DNA from: Limnohabitans sp. WS1
GTDB taxonomy: Bacteria > Pseudomonadota > Gammaproteobacteria > Burkholderiales > Burkholderiaceae_C
Assembly: GCF_003063265.1 (NCBI RefSeq)
Contig: NZ_NERU01000015.1
Span: forward strand, 1-64,000
Direction: 5' to 3'
DNA: 64,000 bases
The notes under the pieces are model-generated. The model worked only from the letters and a program-made list of their open reading frames with translations. It searched no databases and had not been told where the DNA came from. The position numbers and the translations under genes were made by a program. Positions within the stretch are counted from its first letter, which is position 1, and each line of letters begins with the position of its first letter. Shown here piece by piece: positions 22,513 through 31,741 of the stretch.

Positions 22513-23418
22513 GTGTCAGACCCTTTACCAGCGCGTGCCCATGCACCCCATCCTGAACGTGAAGACAAGCGAGGTTTTCTGCAAAAACTCGCTGAGTTCA
22601 TACATCCTGGCCCTGACTCTGCAGATGAGTTGATCCAGACCTTGGCTGAGGCTGAGGACAATCACATCATCAATGCTGAAAGCCGCTTGATGCTGGAGGG
22701 GGTCATTCGCATGGCCGATATGACGGCGGGGGATGTGATGGTGGCGGCCCCGCGGATGGACATGCTCAACATCGAGGATCCCTTTGATCAATTGATGAAT
22801 CAGGTCATAGAAACCGCCCATTCTCGTTTTCCAGTGTTTGAAGGCGAGACAGAAAACGTCATTGGCATCTTGCTGGCCAAGGACTTGCTCAAGCTGTCAA
22901 GGTCTGGGGAGTTGAATCTGCGTGCCTTGTTGAGGCCCGCTGTCTTTGTGCCTGAAAGCAAGGGCTTGAATGACTTGTTGCGTCAATTCAAAGATGACCG
23001 CAACCACTTGGCCATCGTGATTGATGAATTTGGCCGAACGGCAGGTTTGATCACCATCGAAGATGTGCTGGAGCAAATCGTTGGTGAAATTGAAGACGAG
23101 TTTGATATTGCGGATGACCAAGGCGATATCTTGGCCATGGACGATCGAAGTTTTCGCATCCGTGGTGACGCTTCACTCGCACGCGTGAGTGAGGCATTTG
23201 GTGTGGACCTGGCCAGTGCACGCAAAGAGCATGACGCACCAGACTTTGACACCCTGGGTGGATTCATTTCGCATGAAATGGGTCATGTGCCCCGACGCGG
23301 TGAAAAATACGCATTGGCTGGGCTTCAGTTTGTCGTCTTGCACACCCGAGCTGGTGCAGTGAGATGGTTCAAGGTTTCGCCTTTGTCAGTTGCTGCAAGT
23401 TCAAAGATGTCGACATGA
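22513..23418 (+). CDS. corC: CorC/HlyC-family CBS-domain protein
   Basis: Cytosolic protein of the CorC type, linked in other bacteria to magnesium/cobalt efflux. About 301 residues. Residues 60-190 hold two CBS domains (AAPRMDMLNIEDPFDQLMN and ESKGLNDLLRQFKDDRNHLA), and the C-terminal part is a CorC_HlyC domain (SFRIRGDASLARVSEAFG). GTG 22513 is used; TTG 22507, two codons earlier, is possible. There are no membrane segments. The last 4 bases overlap lnt (ATGA), an order (corC-lnt) conserved in many proteobacteria. Confidence 0.9.
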   Translation: MSDPLPARAHAPHPEREDKRGFLQKLAEFIHPGPDSADELIQTLAEAEDNHIINAESRLMLEGVIRMADMTAGDVMVAAPRMDMLNIEDPFDQLMNQVIETAHSRFPVFEGETENVIGILLAKDLLKLSRSGELNLRALLRPAVFVPESKGLNDLLRQFKDDRNHLAIVIDEFGRTAGLITIEDVLEQIVGEIEDEFDIADDQGDILAMDDRSFRIRGDASLARVSEAFGVDLASARKEHDAPDFDTLGGFISHEMGHVPRRGEKYALAGLQFVVLHTRAGAVRWFKVSPLSVAASSKMST

Positions 23419-24986
23419 GCATCAAGCGGCCACACGCACAGAAGTTTCCAACGTTGTGGCTCGCCATGGCGGGCGCTGCACAAGCGGCTTCAGTGGCCAT
23501 GCCTGGCAGTGGGCAGGCCCAAGGATGGCTTCAGATCCTGAGCATGATCTTGCTGTGCAGTGGATTGGCTGGACTGGTTCAAAACACCGAGAAAGGCCGA
23601 GCAACGCTCAAACGCGCAGCTTGGCAGGGCGGTGTGTTTGCTGCAGCTTGGTTGGCGGGGTGTTTTTGGTGGTTGTATGTGTCGATGCACCAAGTGGGAG
23701 GATTGCCGGCCCCATTGGCAGTTTTGGCTGTGTTGATGTTGGCGGGTGCATTGGGAATTTATTATGCGGTCGCTTCGGCGCTGTGGGTGTTTCTCGTTCC
23801 TGGCTTGATCGTTCAACGCCCCGGCCTGGCCAGTGCCCTGTTTGCTGCGCTGTGGACTTTGGCCGAATTGGCTCGCGGGCGTTGGCTCACAGGTTTTCCA
23901 TGGGGCGCGGTGGGTTATGCACATGTCGATGGTTTCTTGGCGACATGGGCCCCCTGGACAGGCGTTTATGGCATCGGGGCGATTGCCGCGTGGCTGGCCA
24001 TGCGGTTGGCTTTGGCCGGTTGGCGATGGCGAGCGCTTAAACCTTTGGCCGCAATCGGATTGGTCACCGGGGCATTGCACGTGTTCGCGCCGTCATTCAC
24101 CACATCGGCGGGCACAAGCCGGGTCGAATTGTTGCAGGCCAATATTTCACAGACCGATAAATTTCAAGCGGCCAGTGGGGTGCGTGATGCCCTGGCGTGG
24201 TACGACTCCCAGCTGCGCAGCACGCGTGAACCTCTCGTGGTGGCCCCAGAGACGGCCATTCCTTTGCTTCCAGGTCAATTGCCGCCAGGGTACTGGGCGG
24301 AATTGACACAACACTTTTCACGCTCGGGCGGCATGGCATTGGTGGGCGTTCCTTTGGGCAATCGGGCAGATGGATACACCAATTCGGTCGTGGCTCTGGG
24401 GCCATCAACGTCCCAGGCATACCGCTATGACAAGGCGCATCTGGTGCCTTTTGGGGAATTCATGCCACCCGGTTTTGTGTGGTTTATCCGCATGATGAAC
24501 ATCCCACTGGGTAACTTTAAGTCGGGTGACTGGGATCAGGCTTCACTGCTTTGGCAAGGACAGCGCTTGGCCATCAACATCTGTTACGAGGATCTATTTG
24601 GTGAGGAATTGGCCATCCGATTCAACGATCCGAAGTACGCCCCCACGGCCTTGGTGAATGTGAGCAATATTGCCTGGTTTGGTGATACTTTGGCCGTCGA
24701 TCAGCACCTCAACATCTCGCGCATGAGGGCCATGGAGTTGGGCCGCCCCATGCTCAGGGCCACCAACACGGGTGCCACGGCCATCATCGATCACCAAGGC
24801 CGGGTGGTGCAGCAATTGCCACGCTTTACCCGGGGCAGTTTGTCGGGCACTTTTGAAGGGCGGCATGGACTGACGCCCTATGTCAGATGGACGAGCAGTG
24901 TGGGTTTGTGGCCCATGTGGTTGCTCTGTGGTGGCACGCTGGCTTTGGGCTTTTGGCGACGTCGTCAAAATGGGGCGGTGTTTTAG
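23415..24986 (+). CDS. lnt: Apolipoprotein N-acyltransferase
   Basis: Inner-membrane enzyme that adds the third acyl chain to lipoproteins. 523 residues: several N-terminal membrane helices, a periplasmic nitrilase-like domain, and a C-terminal membrane helix ([17 protein letters not shown]). The catalytic triad is visible as E279 ([10 protein letters not shown]), K340 ([16 protein letters not shown]) and C390 ([13 protein letters not shown]). The start ATG overlaps the corC stop; the longer upstream open frame is not used. Confidence 0.96.
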   Translation: MSIKRPHAQKFPTLWLAMAGAAQAASVAMPGSGQAQGWLQILSMILLCSGLAGLVQNTEKGRATLKRAAWQGGVFAAAWLAGCFWWLYVSMHQVGGLPAPLAVLAVLMLAGALGIYYAVASALWVFLVPGLIVQRPGLASALFAALWTLAELARGRWLTGFPWGAVGYAHVDGFLATWAPWTGVYGIGAIAAWLAMRLALAGWRWRALKPLAAIGLVTGALHVFAPSFTTSAGTSRVELLQANISQTDKFQAASGVRDALAWYDSQLRSTREPLVVAPETAIPLLPGQLPPGYWAELTQHFSRSGGMALVGVPLGNRADGYTNSVVALGPSTSQAYRYDKAHLVPFGEFMPPGFVWFIRMMNIPLGNFKSGDWDQASLLWQGQRLAINICYEDLFGEELAIRFNDPKYAPTALVNVSNIAWFGDTLAVDQHLNISRMRAMELGRPMLRATNTGATAIIDHQGRVVQQLPRFTRGSLSGTFEGRHGLTPYVRWTSSVGLWPMWLLCGGTLALGFWRRRQNGAVF

Positions 24987-25105
24987 GCCGCACGGGTTTG
25001 GCCCACAAGCCAACCAAAGTGCTTGCCAAAGACCGTAAAATGGAGGGTTCGCGCAAGTTTGCGTCCATCCAAACTCAGCCAGCTCGCTGCTGGCCTGCTC
25101 AGGCC

Positions 25106-26011
25106 ATGTTGACCTTCCAGCAAATCATTCTCAAATTGCAGCAGTACTGGGACGCCCAGGGCTGCGCCTTGCTTCAACCCTACGACATGGAAGTCGGTGC
25201 GGGCACCAGCCACACCGCCACGTTTTTGCGCGCCATCGGCCCCGAGCCATGGAAAGCCGCCTACGTGCAGCCCAGCCGCCGCCCCAAGGATGGCCGCTAC
25301 GGAGAGAACCCCAACCGCCTGCAGCACTACTACCAGTTTCAGGTCGTTTTGAAGCCAGCTCCCAGCAACATTCTGGAGCTTTACCTGGGCTCGCTCGAAG
25401 CACTGGGCTTTGACCTCAAGAAAAACGACATTCGTTTTGTCGAAGACGATTGGGAAAACCCCACACTCGGCGCTTGGGGTCTGGGCTGGGAGGTGTGGTT
25501 GAACGGCATGGAAGTCACGCAGTTCACCTATTTCCAGCAAGTCGGCGGCATCGACTGCAAGCCGATCACGGGCGAGATCACCTACGGTTTGGAGCGCCTG
25601 GCCATGTATTTGCAAGGCGTGGACAACGTCTACAACCTGCAGTGGACCGACGGTTTGACCTACGGTGACGTGTACAAGCAAAACGAAGTCGAGCAATCGA
25701 CCTACAACTTTGAGCACAGCGATGCCGAGTTTTTGTTCACCGCCTTTGGTGCGCACGAAAAGCAAGCCCAGCACCTCATGGGCGCACAGCTGGCGTTGCC
25801 TGCTTACGAGCAAGTGCTCAAGGCCGCACACACCTTCAACTTGCTGGACGCGCGTGGCGCGATCAGCGTGACCGAGCGCGCAGCCTACATCGGCCGCATC
25901 CGCAACCTGGCCCGCAGCGTGGCCCAGAGTTATTACGAAAGCCGCGAACGTCTGGACTTCCCGATGGCCCCGCGTGAATGGGTTGCCCAAATGCCCAAGA
26001 AAGCCGCGTGA
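25106..26011 (+). CDS. glyQ: Glycyl-tRNA synthetase alpha chain
   Basis: Catalytic subunit of the alpha2beta2 glycyl-tRNA synthetase. 301 residues, matching E. coli (303). N-terminus [20 protein letters not shown]; class II motifs include [20 protein letters not shown] and [12 protein letters not shown]. The open frame extends upstream to 24887, but homology starts at the ATG at 25106. glyS follows after 11 bases. Confidence 0.98.
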   Translation: MLTFQQIILKLQQYWDAQGCALLQPYDMEVGAGTSHTATFLRAIGPEPWKAAYVQPSRRPKDGRYGENPNRLQHYYQFQVVLKPAPSNILELYLGSLEALGFDLKKNDIRFVEDDWENPTLGAWGLGWEVWLNGMEVTQFTYFQQVGGIDCKPITGEITYGLERLAMYLQGVDNVYNLQWTDGLTYGDVYKQNEVEQSTYNFEHSDAEFLFTAFGAHEKQAQHLMGAQLALPAYEQVLKAAHTFNLLDARGAISVTERAAYIGRIRNLARSVAQSYYESRERLDFPMAPREWVAQMPKKAA

Positions 26012-26022
26012 GGGAGAACAAC

Positions 26023-28155
26023 ATGACGACACAAAATTTGCTGGTAGAACTGTTTGTGGAAGAGCTGCCGCCCAAGGCGCTCAACAAGTTGGGTGCGGCC
26101 TTTTCGGGCGTGTTGGCCGAACAACTCAAGGCCCAGGGCCTGGCCGCTGCCGACGCGGTGGTGATGGCGTTTGCCTCGCCCCGCCGCCTGGCCGCGCATG
26201 TGACCGGTGTGGCTGCACAAGCCGCCGACAAAGCCGTGCAGCAAAAGCTGATGCCCGTGGCCGTGGGCCTGGACGCAGCGGGCAACGCCACCCCCGCATT
26301 GCTGAAAAAACTGCAAGCCCTGGGCGCTGACGTGAGCGACCCGGCCGCCGCCGTGGCCGCGCTCAAACGTGCGCCTGATGGCAAGGCCGAAGCCTTGTTT
26401 TACGACAGCCTGCTGAAAGGCGCTTCATTGCAAGCGGGCCTGCAAAAAGCTTTGGAAGAAGCGCTGGCCAAGCTGCCGATCCCCAAGGTCATGCAGTACC
26501 AGCTGGAAACCGATTGCGAGCTGCCAGGCTGGAGCAGCGTGAATTTTGTGCGCCCCGCACACAGCCTGATCGCGCTGCACGGAAGCACCGTGGTGCCCGT
26601 TAAAGCGCTGGGTCTGACGGCTGGCAACAGCACCCAAGGCCACCGCTTTGAAGCCAAGGTTTCGCCCGTGGTCTTGCCGCACGCTGACCAATACGACGAA
26701 GTGCTCAAGCGCGACGGCTCGGTCATCGCCAGCTTCGCTGAGCGCCGTGCTGAGATCGTGCGCCAGCTGAACGCTGCTGCGGCCAAAGTGGGCAACGGTG
26801 CTCGTCCGATCGAAGATGAAGCCCTGCTGGACGAAGTGACCGCGCTGGTCGAACGCCCCAATGTGCTGACTTGCCAGTTCGAGACCGAGTTCTTGGGCGT
26901 GCCGCAAGAGTGCTTGATTCTGACGATGAAGGCCAACCAGAAATACTTCCCCTTGATCGATGCGTCAGGCAAGCTGACGAACCGGTTCTTGGTGGTGAGC
27001 AACATCAGCCCCGAGGATGCGTCGTTTGTGATCGGCGGCAACGAGCGCGTGGTGCGCCCGCGCCTGGCCGATGCCAAATTCTTCTTCGACCAGGACCGGA
27101 AAAAGACGCTCGAATCGCGCGTCGAAGGTCTGTCCAAAGTGGTTTATCACAACAAGCTCGGCACGCAGGGCGAGCGCATGGCGCGGGTTTGCGCCATCGC
27201 CCAAGCCATCGGCCAGCAAATGGGTGGCGATGCGCTGGCGCAGCAAGCCGAGCAGGCCGCACGCCTGGCCAAGACCGACTTGCTGACCGACATGGTGGGC
27301 GAATTCCCTGAATTGCAAGGCATCATGGGTGGCTACTACGCCCGCCACGACGGCCTGTCGGCCGAAGTGGCCGAGGCCGTTGAAGACCATTACAAACCCC
27401 GCTTTGCGGGTGACGAGTTGCCGCGTAACAACGTGGGTCTGGTGGTAGCGCTGGCCGACAAGCTCGAAACTCTGGTCGGGATGTTCGGCATCGGCAACGT
27501 GCCCACCGGCGACAAAGACCCGTTTGCACTGCGCCGCCACGCTTTGGGCGTGATCCGCATGCTGATCGAAAAAGACGTGGCGCTGGGCTTGCCGGAATTG
27601 TTGGCCCTGTCGATCCTCGTGTTTGGCGACAAGATTTCGGGCAAGGCCGATGCGCTGATCGACTTCATCTACGATCGCCTGGCCGGAAGCCTGCGCGAGC
27701 AAGGCTTCAGCGCGCAAGAGGTTGACGCCGTCATGGCCCTGCGCCCAGCCCGCTTGGGTCAGGTCAGCCAGTTTTTGTCGGCCGTGCGTTCTTTTGCCGC
27801 CTTGCCTGAAAGCCCCGCTTTGGCTGCAGCCAACAAGCGCATCGGCAACATCCTGAAAAAAGCCGGTGAGGTGGACGCCCACGTCAACCCCGCCTTGCTG
27901 CAGGAAGACGCCGAAAAGGGCCTGTACGCCGCGATGCAAAAGTTGTTGCCTGAGTCCGAGGCGCAGTTCAAGGCGGGCGACTACACCGCCAGCCTGCAAA
28001 CCTTGGCCGCGCTGCGCGCCCCGGTGGACGCTTTCTTTGACGACGTGATGGTCAACGCCGAAGCCATGGACCTGCGCTTGAACCGTCAGGGCCTGCTGAA
28101 AAGCCTGCATGTGGCCATGAACCGTGTGGCCGATTTGTCGCGTCTGGCGGCCTGA
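26023..28155 (+). CDS. glyS: Glycyl-tRNA synthetase beta chain
   Basis: tRNA-binding subunit of glycyl-tRNA synthetase. 710 residues. The N-terminus NLLVELFVEELPPKAL is diagnostic; the middle has TNRFLVVSNI and the HD-like EFPELQGIMGGYYA region; the C-terminus holds a DALR-type anticodon-binding domain (KRIGNILKKAG). AGGGAGAA precedes ATG 26023. The heptose phosphatase gene gmhB follows after 13 bases, an order common in Burkholderiales. Confidence 0.98.
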   Translation: MTTQNLLVELFVEELPPKALNKLGAAFSGVLAEQLKAQGLAAADAVVMAFASPRRLAAHVTGVAAQAADKAVQQKLMPVAVGLDAAGNATPALLKKLQALGADVSDPAAAVAALKRAPDGKAEALFYDSLLKGASLQAGLQKALEEALAKLPIPKVMQYQLETDCELPGWSSVNFVRPAHSLIALHGSTVVPVKALGLTAGNSTQGHRFEAKVSPVVLPHADQYDEVLKRDGSVIASFAERRAEIVRQLNAAAAKVGNGARPIEDEALLDEVTALVERPNVLTCQFETEFLGVPQECLILTMKANQKYFPLIDASGKLTNRFLVVSNISPEDASFVIGGNERVVRPRLADAKFFFDQDRKKTLESRVEGLSKVVYHNKLGTQGERMARVCAIAQAIGQQMGGDALAQQAEQAARLAKTDLLTDMVGEFPELQGIMGGYYARHDGLSAEVAEAVEDHYKPRFAGDELPRNNVGLVVALADKLETLVGMFGIGNVPTGDKDPFALRRHALGVIRMLIEKDVALGLPELLALSILVFGDKISGKADALIDFIYDRLAGSLREQGFSAQEVDAVMALRPARLGQVSQFLSAVRSFAALPESPALAAANKRIGNILKKAGEVDAHVNPALLQEDAEKGLYAAMQKLLPESEAQFKAGDYTASLQTLAALRAPVDAFFDDVMVNAEAMDLRLNRQGLLKSLHVAMNRVADLSRLAA

Positions 28156-28168
28156 TGCGCACACGGCC

Positions 28169-28747
28169 ATGAATGCCAATCTGAAGCTCGTGATTCTGGA
28201 CCGGGACGGGACCATCAACCGGACCGGGGACGAGTTTGTCAAGTCTCCCCAAGCCTGGGAGCCGCTGCCGGGTGCCTTGGAGGCCATCAGCCGACTGAAC
28301 CATGCGGGTTTTCATGTGGTTTTGGCCACCAACGAGTCGGGCTTGGGGCGGGGTTTGTTTGACATGGCGGCGTTCAACGAGGTGCACAGCCATTTGATCA
28401 AGAAGCTGGCGGCGGTAGGCGGACGGATTGATGCCTTTTTTTATTGCCCGCATACTGCCGAAGAGGCTTGCACTTGCCGCAAACCTTTGCCGGGTCTTTT
28501 CTTGCAAATTTCAGAACGCTACGGTGTTGACCTGACGGGTGTTCCGTGCATTGGCAACAGTCTGAGCGACATGCAAGTGGCCGCCATTTCAGCGTGTGTG
28601 CCGCATTTGGTGCTGAGCGGTCGTCATCCAGAGTGGCTGGGTCAGACGCTGCCTCCAGAGTTTCCCTCTAACACCTGTGTGCATCGAGACTTGGCCGCTT
28701 GCGTTGATCACTTGTTGGGGCCTGATCCAGCCCGTGCCTCACATTGA
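28169..28747 (+). CDS. gmhB: D-glycero-beta-D-manno-heptose-1,7-bisphosphate 7-phosphatase
   Basis: HAD phosphatase of the ADP-heptose pathway for lipopolysaccharide core. 192 residues, the same as E. coli GmhB. The nucleophile motif is LDRDGTIN (D11, D13); zinc ligands are in YCPHTAEEACTCRKP (Cys-x-His then Cys-x-Cys), which marks GmhB within the HAD family. TNESGLGRGLF replaces the usual TNQSG-IARG motif. Located between glyS and plsC. Confidence 0.92.
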   Translation: MNANLKLVILDRDGTINRTGDEFVKSPQAWEPLPGALEAISRLNHAGFHVVLATNESGLGRGLFDMAAFNEVHSHLIKKLAAVGGRIDAFFYCPHTAEEACTCRKPLPGLFLQISERYGVDLTGVPCIGNSLSDMQVAAISACVPHLVLSGRHPEWLGQTLPPEFPSNTCVHRDLAACVDHLLGPDPARASH

Positions 28748-28760
28748 CCTGTAGCAAACC

Positions 28761-29513
28761 ATGAACTTTTTACGCTCTCTTGTTCACATCGTGTGGATGG
28801 CCATCACAGTCATCCCTTGGGCGCTGTTTGTGGTGGCGATTTCGTACTTTGTCAGCAGCACCCGTTTGTACTGGATTTGTGCCGCTTGGTTGCGCTTGGC
28901 GGTGAACAGCGGCACCTGGATTTTGGGCATTCAAAACCGTATCCAAGGCATGGAAAACCTGCCCCAGGGCAGCAAGGATCCTGCAGTTTTACTGGTCAAG
29001 CACCAGTCCACCTGGGAGACGTTTGTCATGCCCGCCATCATGCCCCACCCCTTGGCTTATGTATTCAAAAAAGAACTGCTGAGTGTGCCCTTTTTTGGTT
29101 GGGCCATGGGTCGTCTGGACATGATTCACATTGACCGCAAGCAGCGTTCACGCGCCTTTGCCAAGGTGGTGCAGCAAGGTCGCCGCCTCATGCAAGAAGG
29201 TGTTTGGGTCATCATGTTTCCAGAGGGCACGCGCATCCCACGCGGTCAAAAAGGTGAGTACAAAAGCGGTGGTGCGCGTTTGGCCATCGCAGCAGGCGTG
29301 CCGGTGATTCCGATTGCTGTGACCTCGGCGCGTTGCTGGCCCACGCGCGCCTTTGTCAAGACACCCGGTGTGGTGGACATTTCGATTGGCAAAGCCATTG
29401 CCAGCGAAGGCCGAAGCGCCGAAGAGCTGATGCTGGAAGTCGAGCGTTGGATCGAGTCTGAAATGCACCGACTCGACCCGGAGGCCTACCCCTTGGTTTC
29501 GGCCGTCCAATAA
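28761..29513 (+). CDS. plsC: 1-acyl-sn-glycerol-3-phosphate acyltransferase
   Basis: Membrane acyltransferase making phosphatidic acid. 250 residues with an N-terminal membrane helix (about 8-32). The acyltransferase box reads KHQSTWETF, so the usual HX4D motif is HX4E here (H81, E86); this variant occurs in other betaproteobacteria. The glycerol-phosphate site is FPEGTRIPRGQ and the third block is GVPVIPIAV. Follows gmhB by 13 bases and precedes a metallopeptidase by 18 bases, so a single transcript is likely. Confidence 0.92.
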   Translation: MNFLRSLVHIVWMAITVIPWALFVVAISYFVSSTRLYWICAAWLRLAVNSGTWILGIQNRIQGMENLPQGSKDPAVLLVKHQSTWETFVMPAIMPHPLAYVFKKELLSVPFFGWAMGRLDMIHIDRKQRSRAFAKVVQQGRRLMQEGVWVIMFPEGTRIPRGQKGEYKSGGARLAIAAGVPVIPIAVTSARCWPTRAFVKTPGVVDISIGKAIASEGRSAEELMLEVERWIESEMHRLDPEAYPLVSAVQ

Positions 29514-29531
29514 AAGGACAGGCGACCCGGC

Positions 29532-30449
29532 ATGCGAGCGCCTTTGCAATTTGTGCTGGACTTTTTCACGGGGAGTGACCCGGTTGGGCGGCCAGCGCGG
29601 TCTGTGCCTAATGCTCTACCCTTAGAGCCTGCTGTACCCAAAAACCCTGCGAGCGCATCGATTTCCCCCGAGCAGACCCTCGGTGGACCTTCTTTGCCAC
29701 AGATTGGATTCACCCACCCTGCAGCCAATCGCCATGCCCAATTTCAGGATGTGCATGTGGCTTACCGGCTTGAGCGGTCACGCCGCAAAAGCATTGGCTT
29801 TCAGGTCGGGGCAGATGGTTTGGTCGTGCGCGCTCCGAGTTGGATCACTTTGCGCGAAGTGGATGCGGCAGTTCAGGAAAAAAGCGCATGGATTGTCACC
29901 AAACTGCAGCAATTCAAAGATCGGCAGACGGAACAATTTCAAAAAGCCATCGAATGGCGGCACGGCGCAGATGTGCCATTTTTGGGGCGTACGCTCCAAC
30001 TGTGCGTTTTGGAACGGGGACTTGGGCGGCTGAACGGGCAAGACCTTCATCCGGATCAGGTGCTGCCCGTGACAGTGCCCCCCGGCGCCTCGGTGACCCA
30101 GGTGCGCGATGCTGCGCAGGTCTGGCTCAAAAAACAGGCCAAAAGCTTGTTCGAGCAGCGCCTGCAGCACTTCGCACCGCAATTGGGGGTGAATTGGTCC
30201 AAGCTCAGTTTGTCCAGTGCCAGCACACGTTGGGGCAGCGCCCGAACCGACGGGCATATTCGTTTGAACTGGCGACTGATCCACTTGCCGATGGGGCAGA
30301 TCGATTACGTGGTGGTCCACGAATTGGCGCACCTGCGCGAGATGAACCACAGCCCACGGTTTTGGGACACCGTTGCCGAAGTCATGCCCGACTATGCCCA
30401 GCGGCGCAAAGCCTTGCGCCAAGCGCCAGTGGATCTGAAAGAAGATTGA
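29532..30449 (+). CDS. YgjP/SprT-like zinc metallopeptidase (DUF45)
   Basis: 305 residues. A disordered Pro/Ser-rich N-terminus (about 1-70) is followed by the DUF45 domain, with the RRKSIGFQVGADGLVVRAP start and the metal site VVHELAHLREMNHSPRFW (H263, E264, H267, H273). Related E. coli YgjP is described as a metallo-hydrolase with a WLM/SprT fold; the substrate here is not known. It is last in the gmhB-plsC group. Confidence 0.85.
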   Translation: MRAPLQFVLDFFTGSDPVGRPARSVPNALPLEPAVPKNPASASISPEQTLGGPSLPQIGFTHPAANRHAQFQDVHVAYRLERSRRKSIGFQVGADGLVVRAPSWITLREVDAAVQEKSAWIVTKLQQFKDRQTEQFQKAIEWRHGADVPFLGRTLQLCVLERGLGRLNGQDLHPDQVLPVTVPPGASVTQVRDAAQVWLKKQAKSLFEQRLQHFAPQLGVNWSKLSLSSASTRWGSARTDGHIRLNWRLIHLPMGQIDYVVVHELAHLREMNHSPRFWDTVAEVMPDYAQRRKALRQAPVDLKED

Positions 30450-30612
30450 GCCCCACCTCGGTGTTTTGCCTTGTGTCAAGCGCTCCAGCGTTGGCAAACC
30501 TGCCCAAAGCTTCTTCGCGCCCAGAGTGATACGGCTTTCTGGGGTGTTGCGCTGACCGTCCCCTCCGGGTGGAAAAAGCCAAGGGCTTTCGGTTAGCATG
30601 CGAACGTTGACG

Positions 30613-30628
30613 TTGACGTTAACGTCAA
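30613..30628. promoter_or_regulatory. Palindromic operator in the liuR promoter
   Basis: A perfect 16-base palindrome TTGACGTTAACGTCAA. It fills the 16 bases between a -35-like TTGACG (30607-30612) and a -10-like TATGAA (30629-30634). MerR-family regulators bind in just this place. It shares the half-site TTGACGTT with the larger palindrome after the gene, so both are likely bound by LiuR. Autoregulation is inferred. Confidence 0.75.
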
Positions 30629-30695
30629 TATGAAATCCTGTTGGGTGGGGCTGGAAACGCGCCTCCCGACACAAGCAAGGTGAGGACCCTCCGCC

Positions 30696-31100
30696 ATGGC
30701 GAACCAATACACGATCAGCGATTTGGCCCAAGAATTTGACCTGACCACCCGCGCCATCCGTTTTTACGAAGACATGGGTTTGCTGGAGCCGGAGCGCTCC
30801 GGCCCAGGCGGGCGCAACCGGGTGTATTCGGCGCGTGACCGAACACGGCTCAAACTCACCTTGCGGGCCAAGCGCTTGGGTTTATCGCTCAACGAGGCCA
30901 AGGACCTCATTGACATGTACGACAGCCCGCGCGACACCATGCCGCAATTGAAGAAATTCCTGGTCGTATTGGCCGAGCACCGCCAGCAACTCGAATCTCA
31001 ATTGGCCGACCTGCAAGCCACACTGGACGAGGTCAAGGCCCATGAAAAAGAAACCCGAAGTTTGCTGACCAAGGCCACCAAAGCCGCTCAAACGGCTTGA
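30696..31100 (+). CDS. liuR: MerR-family regulator, LiuR type
   Basis: 134 residues. An N-terminal winged helix of the MerR type (ISDLAQEFDLTTRAIRFYED, then GLLEPERSGPGGRNRVYS) is followed by a coiled-coil dimerisation helix (about 80-125). There is no Cys cluster, so it is not a metal sensor. This family (LiuR) controls leucine/isovalerate degradation genes in proteobacteria, and liuA, liuB, liuC, liuD and liuE are all in this window. Palindromes sharing a TTGACGTT half-site lie before and after the gene. Confidence 0.9.
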   Translation: MANQYTISDLAQEFDLTTRAIRFYEDMGLLEPERSGPGGRNRVYSARDRTRLKLTLRAKRLGLSLNEAKDLIDMYDSPRDTMPQLKKFLVVLAEHRQQLESQLADLQATLDEVKAHEKETRSLLTKATKAAQTA

Positions 31101-31135
31101 GTTCCGGGAAACCCCAAACCATCAGACTGGCTGTT

Positions 31136-31167
31136 TTTAATTGACGTTTACGTAAACGTCAATTAAA
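31136..31167. promoter_or_regulatory. 32-base perfect palindrome, probable LiuR operator
   Basis: A perfect 32-base palindrome with half TTTAATTGACGTTTAC. It lies 16 bases before the thioesterase gene and overlaps a possible -35 TTGACG (31141-31146) and a TTAAAG -10-like hexamer (31163-31168). The core TTGACGTxxAC...ACGTCAA matches the smaller operator before liuR. It probably controls the thioesterase and liuA. Confidence 0.8.
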
Positions 31168-31182
31168 GTCACGGCTTCATCG

Positions 31183-31632
31183 ATGACAGGAATTGTTGTG
31201 ACCTCAACTGCAACCCCCCACCAGCGCGTCGCCCAGAGCCTTGAGCGTCAAGGCATGATGAACCATTTGGGGGTGCGCCTGCTTTCGGCCGTGGTCGGCC
31301 AAGTCGAATTGGCGGTGCCCTACAGCGACAAGGTGACACAGCAACAAGGCGGTTTTCACGGCGGTGCCATTGGCGCGTTGGCGGACATCGCGGCCGGTTA
31401 CGCTGCACTGACCGTGGCACCAGAAGGCATGGAGGTCACCACCGTGGAATACAAGATCAACTTCCTGTCCAACTTTCAAGGCGGCGAGATTCGCGCCATC
31501 GGCCGCGTCACCAAAGCGGGCAAACGCATCATCGTGACCACCGCCGAAGTGGTGCACATCGACGACAGCGGCCAACGCTCGGACTGTGCCGTGATGCAGT
31601 CGACGCTGGTGCCTGTGCCTAAAACTTACTAG
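31183..31632 (+). CDS. PaaI-family hotdog thioesterase
   Basis: 149 residues, the normal size of a hotdog-fold acyl-CoA thioesterase. The catalytic region is [24 protein letters not shown], with the HGG turn and acidic residue of the PaaI group; the later [15 protein letters not shown] is the second conserved block. Substrate unknown; its place right after the LiuR operator and before liuA suggests it frees CoA from branched acyl intermediates, which is inferred. ATG 31183 is used; GTG 31198 is an alternative. Confidence 0.82.
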   Translation: MTGIVVTSTATPHQRVAQSLERQGMMNHLGVRLLSAVVGQVELAVPYSDKVTQQQGGFHGGAIGALADIAAGYAALTVAPEGMEVTTVEYKINFLSNFQGGEIRAIGRVTKAGKRIIVTTAEVVHIDDSGQRSDCAVMQSTLVPVPKTY

Positions 31633-31642
31633 TTGGTTCGTT

Positions 31643-31732
31643 GTTCAGCGTTGGGCGTTGAGCGTTCAGCGTGGACACCCAACGCCACTGTACAAACAAC
31701 CCAAGCCCAAAGCCCAACACTCAACGCTTAAC
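31643..31732. repeat. Imperfect inverted repeat between thioesterase and liuA
   Basis: A 24-base segment (31643-31666) and the complement of 31709-31732 match at 19 of 24 positions. The spacer consists of repeated GTTGAGCGTT/CCCAAC-like words. The block fills the gap between the thioesterase stop and liuA. It may form a long hairpin in the transcript; origin and role are unknown. Confidence 0.5.
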
Positions 31733-31741
31733 GGAGAAACC

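Noticed and set aside
26965..28287. 440-codon - strand frame across glyS
   Set aside because: Antisense frame of a strongly conserved gene.
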